A stretch of DNA of 64,000 nucleotides from Burkholderia savannae (GTDB lineage: Bacteria > Pseudomonadota > Gammaproteobacteria > Burkholderiales > Burkholderiaceae): the NCBI RefSeq assembly GCF_001524445.2, contig NZ_CP013417.1, positions 2,418,001 to 2,482,000 of the forward strand, in the 5' to 3' direction. The translations under genes were made by a program, and so were the position numbers. Positions 9,050 to 17,310 of this stretch are shown here, one piece after another; position 1 is the first letter of the stretch; every line of letters starts with the position of its first letter. Under the pieces are notes generated by a model. It had not been told where the DNA came from, did not search any database, and saw nothing but the letters and a program-made list of their open reading frames with translations.

Positions 9050-9189
9050 CACGTCGCACGTCGACCTCGACCGCAACACGACACCGCCCACCGTTTCGAT
9101 TCGCCGAACGACCGCAGACAAAGCAACGGCACGGCGATGCATGCGCCGTGCCGTCGTTCACGCCCGGATTCGGATCGAGCCGGGTGGCG

Positions 9190-10008
9190 TCACCGCGGCA
9201 GCGGATCGCTCAGGAAGTGGCGCGCGTAGCGTGCGTTGATGTCCGACAGGCGGAACAGCGTCAGGAAGTCCGCGCAATTGAAATCCGGGTCCCACGCGGG
9301 CGCGCCGCAGATCTTCGCGCCGAGCCGCAGATAGCCCTTGATGAGCGGCGGCGGAGCGACCTTCGCGCCCGTCCGCAGATCGTCGACGGGCAGCGGCGTG
9401 TGCGGAAACGCGCGGTACTCGGGCGCCGTCAGCGCATCGCCGAGCGACTGATAGAGATTCGCCGCGTAGTGGCCGCCGTCGGCCATCGACACGCTCGCGC
9501 AGCCGAGCATCGTCTCGTAGCCGTTTTGCAGCATGTAGGTGCCGAGGCCGCCCCAGAGCGCCATGATGACGGCGCCGCTGCGATAGTCTCGATGCACGCA
9601 CGAGCGGCCGACCTCGACCATCTTCGAGCGCAGGTGCGTGAGACGCGACAGGTCGAACTCGCCCTCCGCGTACAGGCGGCCGACACGCGCGGCCTGATGC
9701 GGAGGCAGCACGCGATAGGTGCCGACGACCTTGAGCGTGTCGAGATCGCGCACGAGCAGGTGATCGCAGTATGGATCGAACGGATCGACGTCGAGGCCCG
9801 CCGGGCCGCTCACGTGCGCGCCCATTTCGTCGGCGAACACACTGTGGCGCAGACGCTGCGCTTCACGCAGTTCGTCTTCGGTGCGCGCCCAGGCGGCGCG
9901 CAGGCGGAATTCGGCGGTGACCGTTTCGGACGCGCGTGGCAAACGGCGGCGCGGTTGCTCAAGAGATAGCGAGGCAAATGGAAGCGTGGGCGTCGGCAGT
10001 TCTCGCAT
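9190..10008 (-). CDS. olsB: ornithine lipid N-acyltransferase OlsB family (GNAT)
   Basis: GNAT-fold acyltransferase of 272 residues that, in the OlsB family, transfers a 3-hydroxyacyl chain from acyl carrier protein to the alpha-amino group of ornithine, the first step of ornithine lipid synthesis. Supporting sequence: [15 protein letters not shown] near residue 58, the [16 protein letters not shown] strand pair, the EGEFDLSRL block, [15 protein letters not shown] containing the acyl-carrier binding loop, and a C-terminal [19 protein letters not shown] segment seen throughout the hemolysin/OlsB COG. The start at ATG 10008 follows AGGAA; an upstream start would add 50 residues outside the family. 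Assignment to OlsB and not to a paralogue is by resemblance. Confidence 0.78.
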   Translation of the reverse strand: MRELPTPTLPFASLSLEQPRRRLPRASETVTAEFRLRAAWARTEDELREAQRLRHSVFADEMGAHVSGPAGLDVDPFDPYCDHLLVRDLDTLKVVGTYRVLPPHQAARVGRLYAEGEFDLSRLTHLRSKMVEVGRSCVHRDYRSGAVIMALWGGLGTYMLQNGYETMLGCASVSMADGGHYAANLYQSLGDALTAPEYRAFPHTPLPVDDLRTGAKVAPPPLIKGYLRLGAKICGAPAWDPDFNCADFLTLFRLSDINARYARHFLSDPLPR

Positions 10009-10158
10009 TAGGCATTCCTGGTCGTAAGGAAGGAGACGACATGCCCGCCAATGTAGTAACCGGCCGTGACGCTTACGTGGCAAAACGGTGTCCATTCGGT
10101 GACGTGTCGCCGATTTGACTTTAGCAGAAAGCGGAAAATGGCGTTTGATTGCGGCCAA

Positions 10159-10617
10159 TCAGACTAGATCGGCCGAAATGGCCGCACGCAGCACGGTCTG
10201 CCCGTTGCCCTCGCGGGCGCGGCTCACAAACCACAGCAGACCGCCCTTCTTGAGGCTCCAGCTTTCGTCCGAACCAGCGAGCAAGTACGCGGCGACACTG
10301 CCGAGCGTCGGCTGATGGCCGACGACGACGACCGTCGACGCGATCCCGTCCGGCCAACCGGCCGCCGCGAGCACGTCGCCGACGTCGCAGCCGGGCGCGA
10401 GTTCGTCCGCGGTCCGATAGTGGTCGGTCAACGTCTCGGCCGTCTGCACGGTGCGCGCGGCCGGACTCGCGAGTACCACCGCGTGACGCTCGATGCGCGC
10501 GCGCAGCCATTTCGCGACGGCCTGCGCGTCCTTGCGGCCGCGCGCGGTCAACTGGCGCGCGAGATCGGTGCTCGCGTAATCTTCGGCTTCGGCATGCCGC
10601 CAGAGAATGAGGTTCAT
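10159..10617 (-). CDS. sixA: phosphohistidine phosphatase SixA
   Basis: Histidine-phosphatase superfamily protein of 152 residues, which removes phosphate from phosphohistidine (for example on HPt domains or PtsN/NPr-type carriers). The N-terminal RHAEAE motif gives the nucleophile His8 with Arg7, and the second catalytic histidine is His101 in VVVGHQPTLGS. A short SixA-like length without extra domains supports the name. The ATG at 10617 follows GGAG; the larger frame upstream overlaps the tRNA-Pro promoter. Confidence 0.88.
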   Translation of the reverse strand: MNLILWRHAEAEDYASTDLARQLTARGRKDAQAVAKWLRARIERHAVVLASPAARTVQTAETLTDHYRTADELAPGCDVGDVLAAAGWPDGIASTVVVVGHQPTLGSVAAYLLAGSDESWSLKKGGLLWFVSRAREGNGQTVLRAAISADLV

Positions 10618-10741
10618 CACGAGACGTCTCCAGGATGATGGAAGCCGCATGCCGCGGCTTCGCGGCGCGGCATGCGCGATGTCGCGACATCCGTCATTCT
10701 TGCGCAGTCTATGCGCGCGCGTAAGCGATTGCACGCGGAGA

Positions 10742-10771
10742 TTGACCCGATTTGTACAAGAGCGATACAAT
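10742..10771 (+). promoter_or_regulatory. sigma-70 promoter of tRNA-Pro
   Basis: TTGACC (10742-10747) and TACAAT (10766-10771) with an 18-base spacer, ending 11 bases before the mature tRNA 5' end. Both hexamers are close to consensus. Confidence 0.8.
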
Positions 10772-10782
10772 CATCGATTCGT

Positions 10783-10859
10783 CGGAGCGTAGCGCAGCCT
10801 GGTAGCGCATCTGATTTGGGATCAGAGGGTCGTAGGTTCGAATCCTATCGCTCCGACCA
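10783..10859 (+). tRNA. tRNA-Pro (anticodon TGG)
   Basis: Full cloverleaf of 77 bases: acceptor stem CGGAGCG/CGCTCCG, anticodon stem TCTGA/TCAGA with loop TTTGGGA, T-arm GGTTCGAATCC, encoded CCA at 10857-10859. It is framed by a strong promoter and an intrinsic terminator. The prophage begins 120 bp downstream, but the tRNA 3' end is not duplicated at the far prophage end, so it is not the attachment site. Confidence 0.97.
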
Positions 10860-10869
10860 GCAACATCAA

Positions 10870-10901
10870 GGGGTGACGGCTAATCGCCGTCACCCCTTTT
10901 T
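10870..10901 (+). terminator. intrinsic terminator of tRNA-Pro
   Basis: Perfect 11-bp stem GGGGTGACGGC/GCCGTCACCCC, 5-base loop and five Ts. It lies just upstream of the prophage, so the insertion did not disturb the tRNA transcription unit. Confidence 0.93.
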
Positions 10902-10974
10902 CCATTTCCGGTTCGCGCACTCGACATTGCCGTCAACGGGCGCGGACTTGGTTGGAATCCGTGAATTGCGAAGC

Positions 10975-10979
10975 AAGAA
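10975..10979. repeat. 5-bp target-site duplication AAGAA (first copy)
   Basis: Identical to 48891-48895 on the other side of the prophage; 5 bp is the duplication length of Mu-type transposition. Confidence 0.9.
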
Positions 10980-11061
10980 TGTAACGTCGCGCGCGATTTG
11001 TCACCGTTTAGCGATATGTTTGTCACTGCCTGATCTGCCGCTTTTGCGCCGGATTTGTCAC
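10980..11061 (+). promoter_or_regulatory. prophage right end with three transposase sites (R1-R3)
   Basis: Three copies of a GATTTGTCAC-like core: 10995-11004, 11017-11026 and 11052-11061. The first core begins 15 bases from the terminus; spacing R1-R2 is 22 bp and R2-R3 is 35 bp, close to the arrangement of MuA sites at the Mu right end. The same core appears in inverted orientation at the other end. Confidence 0.8.
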
Positions 11062-11254
11062 GGTGAATGCACATGGCACCGTGCGAGGGACGCACGTCCC
11101 GATTGCCGCCCACTGCACCGAAAAATGGACGCTGGCAGCTTCACCTCAGCCCGCCCGGCGAGGCGTCGGCGCAAGGTTCCGCTATACTCTCGAAACATTT
11201 CCGTAAGAACAAAGTAATGCGCGTGTCGCGCATGCCAAAAAATCGAGGGAAGAA
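11062..11254. promoter_or_regulatory. leader region of the glycosyltransferase gene
   Basis: About 190 bases without a gene between the transposase sites and the GTG start. A -10-like TATACT lies at 11183-11188, about 67 bases before the start codon; no clear -35 box is visible. The same CGCTATACT string occurs at two other plus-strand places in the prophage (near 28922 and 29744). Confidence 0.4.
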
Positions 11255-12040
11255 GTGGAACGGGGTATCTCGTATGTCTGCATCTCGCTTACCCGTGCGC
11301 AAGACCGGCGCACCAAGATGGTGGAGCAGTTTGCCAATCACGGCATTAATGCACGGTTCTTCGATGCATTTGACCTGAAGGGAGCTGTCGAAGCCATACC
11401 GGGTTACGACGCAGCCGGTCGCCAGCGGCGCTATGGCTGGCAGCTCTCTCGCGGGGAGGTCGGTTGCTACCTTAGCCATCGTGCGGCGTGGCTCCAACTA
11501 GTGCAATCCGGCAAGGAAGCAATGTGCGTCATGGAAGACGACATCACGCTGCTCGACGGGTTCAAAGCCGCTACGCTCGAACTCTACGACGCTCGCCAGC
11601 ATTGGGATATGGTGCGGCTGATGTGGATCAACGAGCGTCAGCAATCCGAGTATGCGCGTCTTCCGAGCGGGACCAGATTGATGTGGATGGAAAACCCGGT
11701 GGGCTTGCAGTGCTACATGATCACGCGAACCGCCGCGCAACGCATGCTGGACTACACAGCGAAAATTACGCATGCGATTGATATCGCGTTCGATCGCAAC
11801 TGGGAGCACGGGCAACGGATGTATGTCACGTCTCCGCAGTTCGTAGCAGACACCGGCGCGCCGACGACGATCACTGACAGGCCTGATAGTCGAACGCTCA
11901 TGCAGCGATTGAAAGCCAAGTATTACCGTAAGGTCGAGCGGCGCACATCACGCTGCTTCAACGACGAGCATCGGCCAAAGCGCCCGATTCAAATCGAAAT
12001 CGCGCCTGCCAACGTCGAGGCAACGCCGACGCTTGCGTGA
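11255..12040 (+). CDS. glycosyltransferase family 25 protein (prophage cargo)
   Basis: GT25-type glycosyltransferase of 261 residues, the family that adds galactose or similar sugars to lipooligosaccharide. Visible motifs: N-terminal SYVCISLTRAQDRR with the nucleotide-sugar strand, GEVGCYLSHRAAW at 68-80, the acidic MEDDITL at 93-99, and PVGLQCYMITRTAAQRML. The start codon is GTG at 11255, preceded by GAGGG five bases upstream. It lies at the fibre end of the prophage, opposite in strand to the phage late genes, a typical place for a lysogenic-conversion gene. I infer that it changes the host surface sugar, perhaps blocking superinfection, but a virion or DNA target is possible. Confidence 0.85.
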   Translation: MERGISYVCISLTRAQDRRTKMVEQFANHGINARFFDAFDLKGAVEAIPGYDAAGRQRRYGWQLSRGEVGCYLSHRAAWLQLVQSGKEAMCVMEDDITLLDGFKAATLELYDARQHWDMVRLMWINERQQSEYARLPSGTRLMWMENPVGLQCYMITRTAAQRMLDYTAKITHAIDIAFDRNWEHGQRMYVTSPQFVADTGAPTTITDRPDSRTLMQRLKAKYYRKVERRTSRCFNDEHRPKRPIQIEIAPANVEATPTLA

Positions 12041-12053
12041 AGCATAGCTCGGC

Positions 12054-12080
12054 GGCGGGCGCGAACGCAAAGCGCCTGCC
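12054..12080. terminator. hairpin between convergent genes
   Basis: Imperfect 9-bp stem GGCGGGCGC/GCGCCTGCC (one mismatch) with a 9-base loop between the 3' ends of the glycosyltransferase and the methylase genes. It could end transcription from both sides, though neither strand has a T-run. Confidence 0.35.
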
Positions 12081-12144
12081 AATAAGCCGTCGACCTTTCC
12101 CGCCAGCTCGTCGAATGATTGCCGTCCAGCCGCTCGCGATCGAG

Positions 12145-12939
12145 TCAGAACAAACCGCCTGTCAGCGTTCCGGGTTCCCAGTTCGTAATCACAAGCTCGC
12201 GGCTCTTTGAAGCACCGCCAGTTGCGTTGTTCAAACTGTACTTGATTGACAGCCCGAGCATCGGAAAACCATCGAACGCTCGACGAATGTCGGGATGATC
12301 GTTGATGCTCACCATCACCTTGCCTTTACAGGCGCGCATCATAGCCGCCATCCGTTCGTATTCTTCGAACGGGAACGGAACGCCATATCCCTCGGTCTGC
12401 CAGTACGGCGGATCACAATAGAAGAACGTGTGCGGCCGATCATACCGGTCCATGCATTCGTACCACGGCAGGTTTTCGACGTGTGCGCTGGCCAACCGCA
12501 GATGTGCGGCTGACAGACTCTCTTCGATCCGTAGCAGGTTGACCGATGGTGCGGTCGTAGCGGTGCCGAACGTCTGCCCTTGAACTTTGCCGCCGAAGGC
12601 ATGGTGCTGCAGGTAGTAAAACCGCGCTGCACGTTGTATATCTGTGAGCGTCTCCGGGACCGCAAGCTGGTGCCATTTGAATACCTGTCGACTCGAAATC
12701 GCGTACTTGAATTGCCGCACGAACTCTTCAAGGTGGTGCTGCACGACGCGGTATAGATTCACCAGCTCGCCGTTGATGTCATTCAGCACCTCGACTGGTG
12801 CCGGCATCGGCCGTAGGAAGTACAAGGCAGCACCACCGCAGAACACCTCGACGTAGCATTCGTGTTGTGGGAATAGTGGAATGAGTTGCTCGGCCAAGCG
12901 ACGCTTGCCGCCGAGCCACGGAATGATGGGTTGTGCCAT
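12145..12939 (-). CDS. Dam-type DNA adenine-N6 methyltransferase (D12 class)
   Basis: Phage DNA methylase of 264 residues. Motifs in class-alpha order: WLGGKRRLAEQLIPLFP (motif X, residues 8-24), VEVFCGGAALYF (S-adenosylmethionine site, 30-41), the NDINGELVNLYRVVQ segment, and the catalytic DPPY at 176-179. It sits at the distal end of the tail operon, where Mu carries com and mom, so protecting phage DNA from host restriction is the likely job. The ATG at 12939 has no convincing ribosome site and follows a region rich in hairpins, so its translation may be controlled. The recognition sequence cannot be deduced. Confidence 0.9.
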   Translation of the reverse strand: MAQPIIPWLGGKRRLAEQLIPLFPQHECYVEVFCGGAALYFLRPMPAPVEVLNDINGELVNLYRVVQHHLEEFVRQFKYAISSRQVFKWHQLAVPETLTDIQRAARFYYLQHHAFGGKVQGQTFGTATTAPSVNLLRIEESLSAAHLRLASAHVENLPWYECMDRYDRPHTFFYCDPPYWQTEGYGVPFPFEEYERMAAMMRACKGKVMVSINDHPDIRRAFDGFPMLGLSIKYSLNNATGGASKSRELVITNWEPGTLTGGLF

Positions 12940-12965
12940 TTAGGGTGCGAATTGTCTGTTAAACT

Positions 12966-13060
12966 CGCCCTGCCTTCGCGAAGGTAGCAGGGCCTTGGCT
13001 TCTCACTGTTCCGCGCAGTGAGTAAGTGACCGGCACGAGTGCTCCTACACTCGTGCCGGT
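12966..13060 (-). promoter_or_regulatory. cluster of stem-loops upstream of the methylase gene
   Basis: Between the fibre-chaperone gene and dam are three inverted repeats: CCCTGC...GCAGGG around a TTCGCGAA core (about 12968-12992), CACTG/CAGTG (13005-13021), and a perfect 13-bp stem ACCGGCACGAGTG/CACTCGTGCCGGT (13029-13041 with 13048-13060). The last could end the tail transcript; together they form a structured leader before a gene without a ribosome site. Confidence 0.55.
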
Positions 13061-13087
13061 CGCCTTGTTCCGAACAAAAATGAGGTG

Positions 13088-13480
13088 TTACTCGCTTGTG
13101 GGCGCATCCGGCCACCGCACATCCAGCGGGAAGCCCGGTTGTTCCGGCAGATCGCGAAGCGTCTGCCGATAGACTACCCACTTCTCCCGAGTTGCCGCCG
13201 ACACGTCAGGCGCTTGTGTCCAGTCAGACGCACGAAGGAGCGAATCCCGTTGTTCTCGCGCCTTCTGTGCGGCAAGGACCGGGCGGAGTTCTTCGCCACG
13301 CTTAAGCAGGTCCGTAACGTCCGGCGGCACAACGGAGCAATTCCATTGTGCGATGAACGCATCGCCGCACTGAAGTCCCGTTTGCCGATCTAGTGGATGG
13401 CCTACCCAATAATCGCGCCCGTGTACGAGCTGCGGCCAGCGATCCTCAATCGCCATGATGAGAAGTTCGTGCTCGACCAA
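13088..13480 (-). CDS. tail fibre assembly / chaperone protein
   Basis: Protein of 130 residues placed directly after the tail fibre gene. The C-terminal block LLRASDWTQAPDVSAATREK followed by WVVYRQTLRDLP and EQPGFPLDVRWP is the repeated signature of a phage tail assembly chaperone domain found beside fibres in many Mu- and P2-like phages. The start is TTG at 13480, chosen because a perfect AAGGAGG that includes the fibre stop codon lies four bases upstream. Role inferred: helping trimerisation or attachment of the fibre. Confidence 0.75.
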   Translation of the reverse strand: MVEHELLIMAIEDRWPQLVHGRDYWVGHPLDRQTGLQCGDAFIAQWNCSVVPPDVTDLLKRGEELRPVLAAQKAREQRDSLLRASDWTQAPDVSAATREKWVVYRQTLRDLPEQPGFPLDVRWPDAPTSE

Positions 13481-13489
13481 GTAGCCTCC

Positions 13490-14653
13490 TTACGTGTTGC
13501 GAATACGGGTGCATCGCAGGAACAACGTGCGCGGTGCAGCGTCACCGTTCCAGTTGTCGGTTCGGATGCCCTTCACGAACCATGTGTCCGGCGCATCCAC
13601 AGTCGTCGTGCCGGTGCTTTGTCGAAGCGGGCCGAACTCAGCAAAATCGTACGGCTGACACGTTGCGCCTGCATTCGCTTTGCCATTGTCCCGGTTGTAG
13701 AGATCGTCTAGGATGCCGGACATCCACGAACCGCGATAAGCACACCAAAGGTTCCCGTCCGTGTTGAGCATTTGCTGCCCGCGCATGAACATGGTTCCGT
13801 AATCGTCCACTGACCACGTTACGAAGTTATAGGCGTTGTTGATGATCTCCAGACCGCCGCCATCGCGCGCTCGAAAGTACGTGCTAACGTCTTGGCCCTC
13901 TCGCCAGTTTCTGAGCTGGAAGTCCGCCTGCCAGCCTTGCTTACTGAGCGCCAAGCGGCCACCAACGGTACCGCCGGACGTGTTCAGCTTCGAGTTCGGA
14001 TCGAAGTTGCCAGTGTCCCAAGGCGTAGATCCTGCGAAATTCGGGCGAGCCGGAAGTTTCAGTACGCCGCTCTCATCGATCACCGTGTACTTGTACGCGT
14101 TTGATGGGCCAGTGCGGAAAACAACGTTTCTGACGGACGGGTCGTTGTAGATCATCGGCTTCGTACCGTCGTTGTCCGCATGCCCCTGGCTCAACTGAAC
14201 CTGTGGCACCGCCAACGTACCAATCATTACCCCTCCGCCCCTGGGAACGGCGCTTTTCTCCACCCATTCCTGCGTCGCATATGCAGCAAGTTGACTCGCG
14301 AACGCGACCACGCCGAGGTCGGTTGTATCGACCGTTACACGCAGACCCGAACCATCCGTCGCCCAACCGATTTTCACCGCGTTTTGGCCTTGCAGCGCGC
14401 CAGTCCCCTGTTGAACCGGGGTGTATCCGAGTACGGGCTGATAGTTCGCGCCAGCATTACCGACGATCTTCTGAATGCCCTTCAGGAGCTGGCCGTTGTC
14501 GTTGGGATCAAGCTTGATCCCAACGCTTTCCGGCACGGCCGCAAGCTCCTCCTGCACGGCTTGCATGAAAGGCTGCGTGACAACTGTACCCTTCACGCCG
14601 GCAGAGGGGTCGCCGGCATGGAAATTCCCATCGGGGGTGTTGATTCGCTGCAT
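13490..14653 (-). CDS. tail fibre protein
   Basis: Receptor-binding fibre of 387 residues. The N-terminal part (MQRINTPDGNFHAGDPSAG, then VVTQPFMQAVQEELAAVPES) is a baseplate-attachment region common in Mu-like Burkholderia phages; the middle is rich in Gly, Asn and Thr with short beta repeats, and the C-terminus (WFVKGIRTDNWNGDAAPRTL) is the variable host-contact end. The ATG at 14653 follows AGGAAG and lies 3 bases upstream of the gp48-like stop. There is one fibre cassette and no inverted repeats around it, so I see no invertible G-type segment. Confidence 0.82.
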   Translation of the reverse strand: MQRINTPDGNFHAGDPSAGVKGTVVTQPFMQAVQEELAAVPESVGIKLDPNDNGQLLKGIQKIVGNAGANYQPVLGYTPVQQGTGALQGQNAVKIGWATDGSGLRVTVDTTDLGVVAFASQLAAYATQEWVEKSAVPRGGGVMIGTLAVPQVQLSQGHADNDGTKPMIYNDPSVRNVVFRTGPSNAYKYTVIDESGVLKLPARPNFAGSTPWDTGNFDPNSKLNTSGGTVGGRLALSKQGWQADFQLRNWREGQDVSTYFRARDGGGLEIINNAYNFVTWSVDDYGTMFMRGQQMLNTDGNLWCAYRGSWMSGILDDLYNRDNGKANAGATCQPYDFAEFGPLRQSTGTTTVDAPDTWFVKGIRTDNWNGDAAPRTLFLRCTRIRNT

Positions 14654-14655
14654 GG

Positions 14656-15228
14656 TTACGCTTCCTGGTAGATGAAGTAGACGAAGGTGTCGGCCGGTTT
14701 TAGATCCTCGAATACAGCTTCGAGGATCGGATCTGCGAATGTCAGAAGCGGCTCGTCGACCGCGCTTTCGTCCACGCGGAAATAGATTTCCAGCGTCGGC
14801 GCGCCGTGTACCACAACGCCCCACTGGTAGATGATGTCCTCGATCCATAGCGCGTCACCCACCGAGTTTTCATCGACGCGAAACGGGTCCGGCTCGACAA
14901 TCTCGATGCGATAGCCGAGCGCGGCCGCGAGGCGCGTGAAATACGGGATCGACATACCACCCGTTTCATTGATCTTCGCGACTACCGTTGAAATGCGTTG
15001 CTGCAGGGTCGCGTCCTCGGCCGGCGTGATGCCACACACGCGCTCCCAATCCGGCAGGAGCTGGTGCGCAAAGAACGGCGTGATTCCGTTGACGACGGTT
15101 TCCGCGTCACCGAGTGCGCGATCGAGTGCTCTCCCTTCGGCGGCCAGCTCCGCTGCGAGACGAGACTCGCGCGGATCGTAAGACACCGGGGGAAGCAGCC
15201 GGGCGAGCAAATCAGCGTGACCGTTCAT
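14656..15228 (-). CDS. Mu gp48-like baseplate protein (DUF2313)
   Basis: Protein of 190 residues that in Mu-like and P2-like phages forms part of the baseplate wedge linking to the fibre. The opening MNGHADLLARLLPPVSYDP and ALGDAETVVNGITPFFAHQLLPDWERVCG blocks (read in two parts) match the family; the domain YFTRLAAALGYRIEIVEPDPF follows. Its ATG overlaps the stop of the gp47-like gene (ATGA), giving translational coupling. Confidence 0.85.
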   Translation of the reverse strand: MNGHADLLARLLPPVSYDPRESRLAAELAAEGRALDRALGDAETVVNGITPFFAHQLLPDWERVCGITPAEDATLQQRISTVVAKINETGGMSIPYFTRLAAALGYRIEIVEPDPFRVDENSVGDALWIEDIIYQWGVVVHGAPTLEIYFRVDESAVDEPLLTFADPILEAVFEDLKPADTFVYFIYQEA

Positions 15229-16292
15229 ACCAGCGGCCTCAATTTCACCGCACCGAGGCGACACCACTCGATGACCTTCGCATCGACGATCGGGACCACG
15301 TTGGCCGCCGGACTGTTGAGTGCGTAATCGACAATGCCGAGCGTGTCGTTGATAACCCCGCCGATGCGATTGCGAATGACTGCCTCACCCGGTGTGATGA
15401 TTGCGTTGTACGCATTCAGACCGTTCGTCACGGTGACCTGGGCGGCGTCGATCGTAATTCCATCCAGCTTTACAGCGGCGTCTACATCATAGGTTTTGAT
15501 CGTTGGCACAACGACGCGCGTATCCTTTGCGCGCACGGGACGCTGATCGTCGATATGCGCTTGCGCTGCCTTCAGCACGTCATCCGAAGGCAGACCGTCA
15601 TTGGTCGTGATCACGACATCGACCGTACCGAGACCGCGTCGCAACGGATAGATGAATGCGGACGTCACGCCTGGCACTTCCATCGCCCACTGCCAGTAGT
15701 CGTATTTGTTGCCGCCAGCGGGCGGCCGTCGAATGCGCTGCAGCAGGCGAGCGAGTAGGCTGTCGAGCGTTTCGATCACGGTGCCGCCGCGCAAACTCAC
15801 GACCGTCAGGGACGCGTCGACGTTGACCGGCGGCACGGTAAGCGTGAGCGCGTCGCCATCCTGACGGTTTCCGTCGACACCGGCGTCGACGGCCACCACA
15901 CTGACGACGAGATTGCCCGCCGCGTCAAACGTGCCGCCGCTCGTCGTCACATAAGCCGTGCCGTCCTGGTACTTCGCGCTCAAACCGCTGGCGACCTGGA
16001 TGCCGGGCTTGCCCGTCGCGCGCGCGGTGCCGCTCGCGACGACGGCCGGCTTGCGCTCGATGCCGCGCAGGCGCGCGTGAAGAATGAGTTTGTCTTCGTC
16101 GGCCGTGTCCGGAAAAATCTGCTTGGCGGTCCAGACCTGGTGAGCGTATAGACCTTCGATCGCGCTGGCCGTGCCGCTCGCGCGCACGTAGTGATCCGAA
16201 TCCGGCCCGACGTCAGCTTCCGGGCGCTGGTTCTTAATCTCGCGAAGAATGTTTTCGCGGATCTGGTCGAGAGTCAGAACGGTTGCCGGCAT
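15225..16292 (-). CDS. Mu gp47-like baseplate J protein
   Basis: Baseplate wedge protein of 355 residues. It begins MPATVLTLDQIRENILREI, has the DSDHYVRASGTASAIEGLYA segment and the GTPGIQVASGL-like core (here KPGIQVASGLSAKYQDG), and the LLARLLQRIRRPPAGGNKYD block with YWQWAMEVPGVTSAFIYP, all typical of Baseplate_J proteins. The start is placed at ATG 16292, which overlaps the TAA of the gene upstream (TAATG). A longer open frame toward 16673 is a shadow of that gene. Confidence 0.9.
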   Translation of the reverse strand: MPATVLTLDQIRENILREIKNQRPEADVGPDSDHYVRASGTASAIEGLYAHQVWTAKQIFPDTADEDKLILHARLRGIERKPAVVASGTARATGKPGIQVASGLSAKYQDGTAYVTTSGGTFDAAGNLVVSVVAVDAGVDGNRQDGDALTLTVPPVNVDASLTVVSLRGGTVIETLDSLLARLLQRIRRPPAGGNKYDYWQWAMEVPGVTSAFIYPLRRGLGTVDVVITTNDGLPSDDVLKAAQAHIDDQRPVRAKDTRVVVPTIKTYDVDAAVKLDGITIDAAQVTVTNGLNAYNAIITPGEAVIRNRIGGVINDTLGIVDYALNSPAANVVPIVDAKVIEWCRLGAVKLRPLV

Positions 16293-16642
16293 TACGACAC
16301 CTTGACCGGATGTAGGAAGTGGCGCACGTCGCCCGTGACGTCGACCACTTCGATGAGCAGAATGAGCCAGCCTTTTTCGGCGGATGCGGACGACACCGAC
16401 ACCTTGCGCGCGCGGCCGTCCTTGACCAACGGAGCGAGCGCTTGCTCGGCGTATTGAACGGCGAGACGGCGCACGCGGGGCGTATCTTTCTCGCGCGCCA
16501 GCGTGTGCAGCAGCGACCCGACGTCGAGCGCGGCCCACCAGGAGCCGAGCGGTGTGGCAAGGCGGATATACACGGCATTCGCAAGCGTCGTCGTTTGCGT
16601 GCCGGTATATCCGCCAGTTTGCGGGTTCAGAAGTGCGTCCAT
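16292..16642 (-). CDS. Mu gp46-like baseplate protein
   Basis: Protein of 116 residues equivalent to Mu gp46 (GPW/gp25-like position in other phages), joining the baseplate. The N-terminus MDALLNPQTGGYTGTQTTTL and the central LATPLGSWWAALDVGSLLH match Mu-like GP46 proteins. It ends in TAATG shared with the gp47-like gene. A 65-bp gap containing a short hairpin separates it from the gp45-like gene upstream. Confidence 0.85.
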   Translation of the reverse strand: MDALLNPQTGGYTGTQTTTLANAVYIRLATPLGSWWAALDVGSLLHTLAREKDTPRVRRLAVQYAEQALAPLVKDGRARKVSVSSASAEKGWLILLIEVVDVTGDVRHFLHPVKVS

Positions 16643-16707
16643 GCCGCGATTGTGATCGCGCGCGCGTGGACAATTCAGATGATGGAGGTCAGTGAGTGCC
16701 GCTGATG

Positions 16708-17310
16708 TCAGGCGACAGGGGTGCCCGTGATGCTGCCCGTTTCCGGATGCTTGTGGCCGTTGAAGCTCTTGCCGCTGATCACGGCATCCTTGTCGACGTT
16801 CAGGCTGTCGATGCGCGCGCCGTCGCCACCCGACATCGACATGCCGCCCTTGCCGGTGATCTGCTCGGCCACGTTGAGCGCGTGATCCATATTGACGGTC
16901 GGCGTCTTGAAGTTGACCGATTCTTCGGCTTCGATGTTCAGCGTCTTCGTCTTGATGTCGATGACGCGGCCGCGAGCGAGGACGATGGAATCACCTTCGT
17001 CCGTGTACAGCGCCACCTCGCCAGCCTTCAACGCCTTCAACCGATACTGACCATGCTCGGTCGCGATGACGATTCCATGACTCGTCTTGCCGCCGACCGG
17101 CACCACGACCATCATCGTGCCGGCCGGCGGCGAACTGGTGTAGCCGTAGTGTTGGAATAGTTCGAGGTCGACCATGTTCTCGCCAGCGAGACCTTCGCCG
17201 CGAACGGTCGCGGTCGGGCCGTTTGTCTGCACGCCACCGATCATTCCTCGGAAGGCTTGCCGAATGCCGGAAACCGCACGCTGGATGCGCTTGTCGATGT
17301 CCTTGATCAT
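16708..17310 (-). CDS. Mu gp45-like baseplate assembly protein V (spike)
   Basis: Central spike/puncturing protein of 200 residues. The N-terminal half has an OB-fold (TNGPTATVRGEGLAGENMVD, GTMMVVVPVGGKTSHGIVIA) and the C-terminal half a series of beta strands ending in SGKSFNGHKHPETGS, where HKH-type residues bind the iron at the membrane-piercing tip in Mu gp45 relatives. The ATG overlaps the upstream stop (ATGAAATGA context). Confidence 0.88.
   Translation of the reverse strand: MIKDIDKRIQRAVSGIRQAFRGMIGGVQTNGPTATVRGEGLAGENMVDLELFQHYGYTSSPPAGTMMVVVPVGGKTSHGIVIATEHGQYRLKALKAGEVALYTDEGDSIVLARGRVIDIKTKTLNIEAEESVNFKTPTVNMDHALNVAEQITGKGGMSMSGGDGARIDSLNVDKDAVISGKSFNGHKHPETGSITGTPVA

Noticed and set aside
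10783..10859. tRNA-Pro as the attachment site of the prophage
   Set aside because: The prophage starts 120 bp downstream, no part of the tRNA is repeated at 48,890, there is no tyrosine or serine integrase, and the 5-bp duplication with a DDE transposase points to transposition. The closeness is coincidental or reflects a general preference.
13490..14653. Invertible tail fibre (Mu G segment) with recombinase
   Set aside because: No second fibre cassette, no gin-like recombinase and no inverted repeats around the fibre gene were found.
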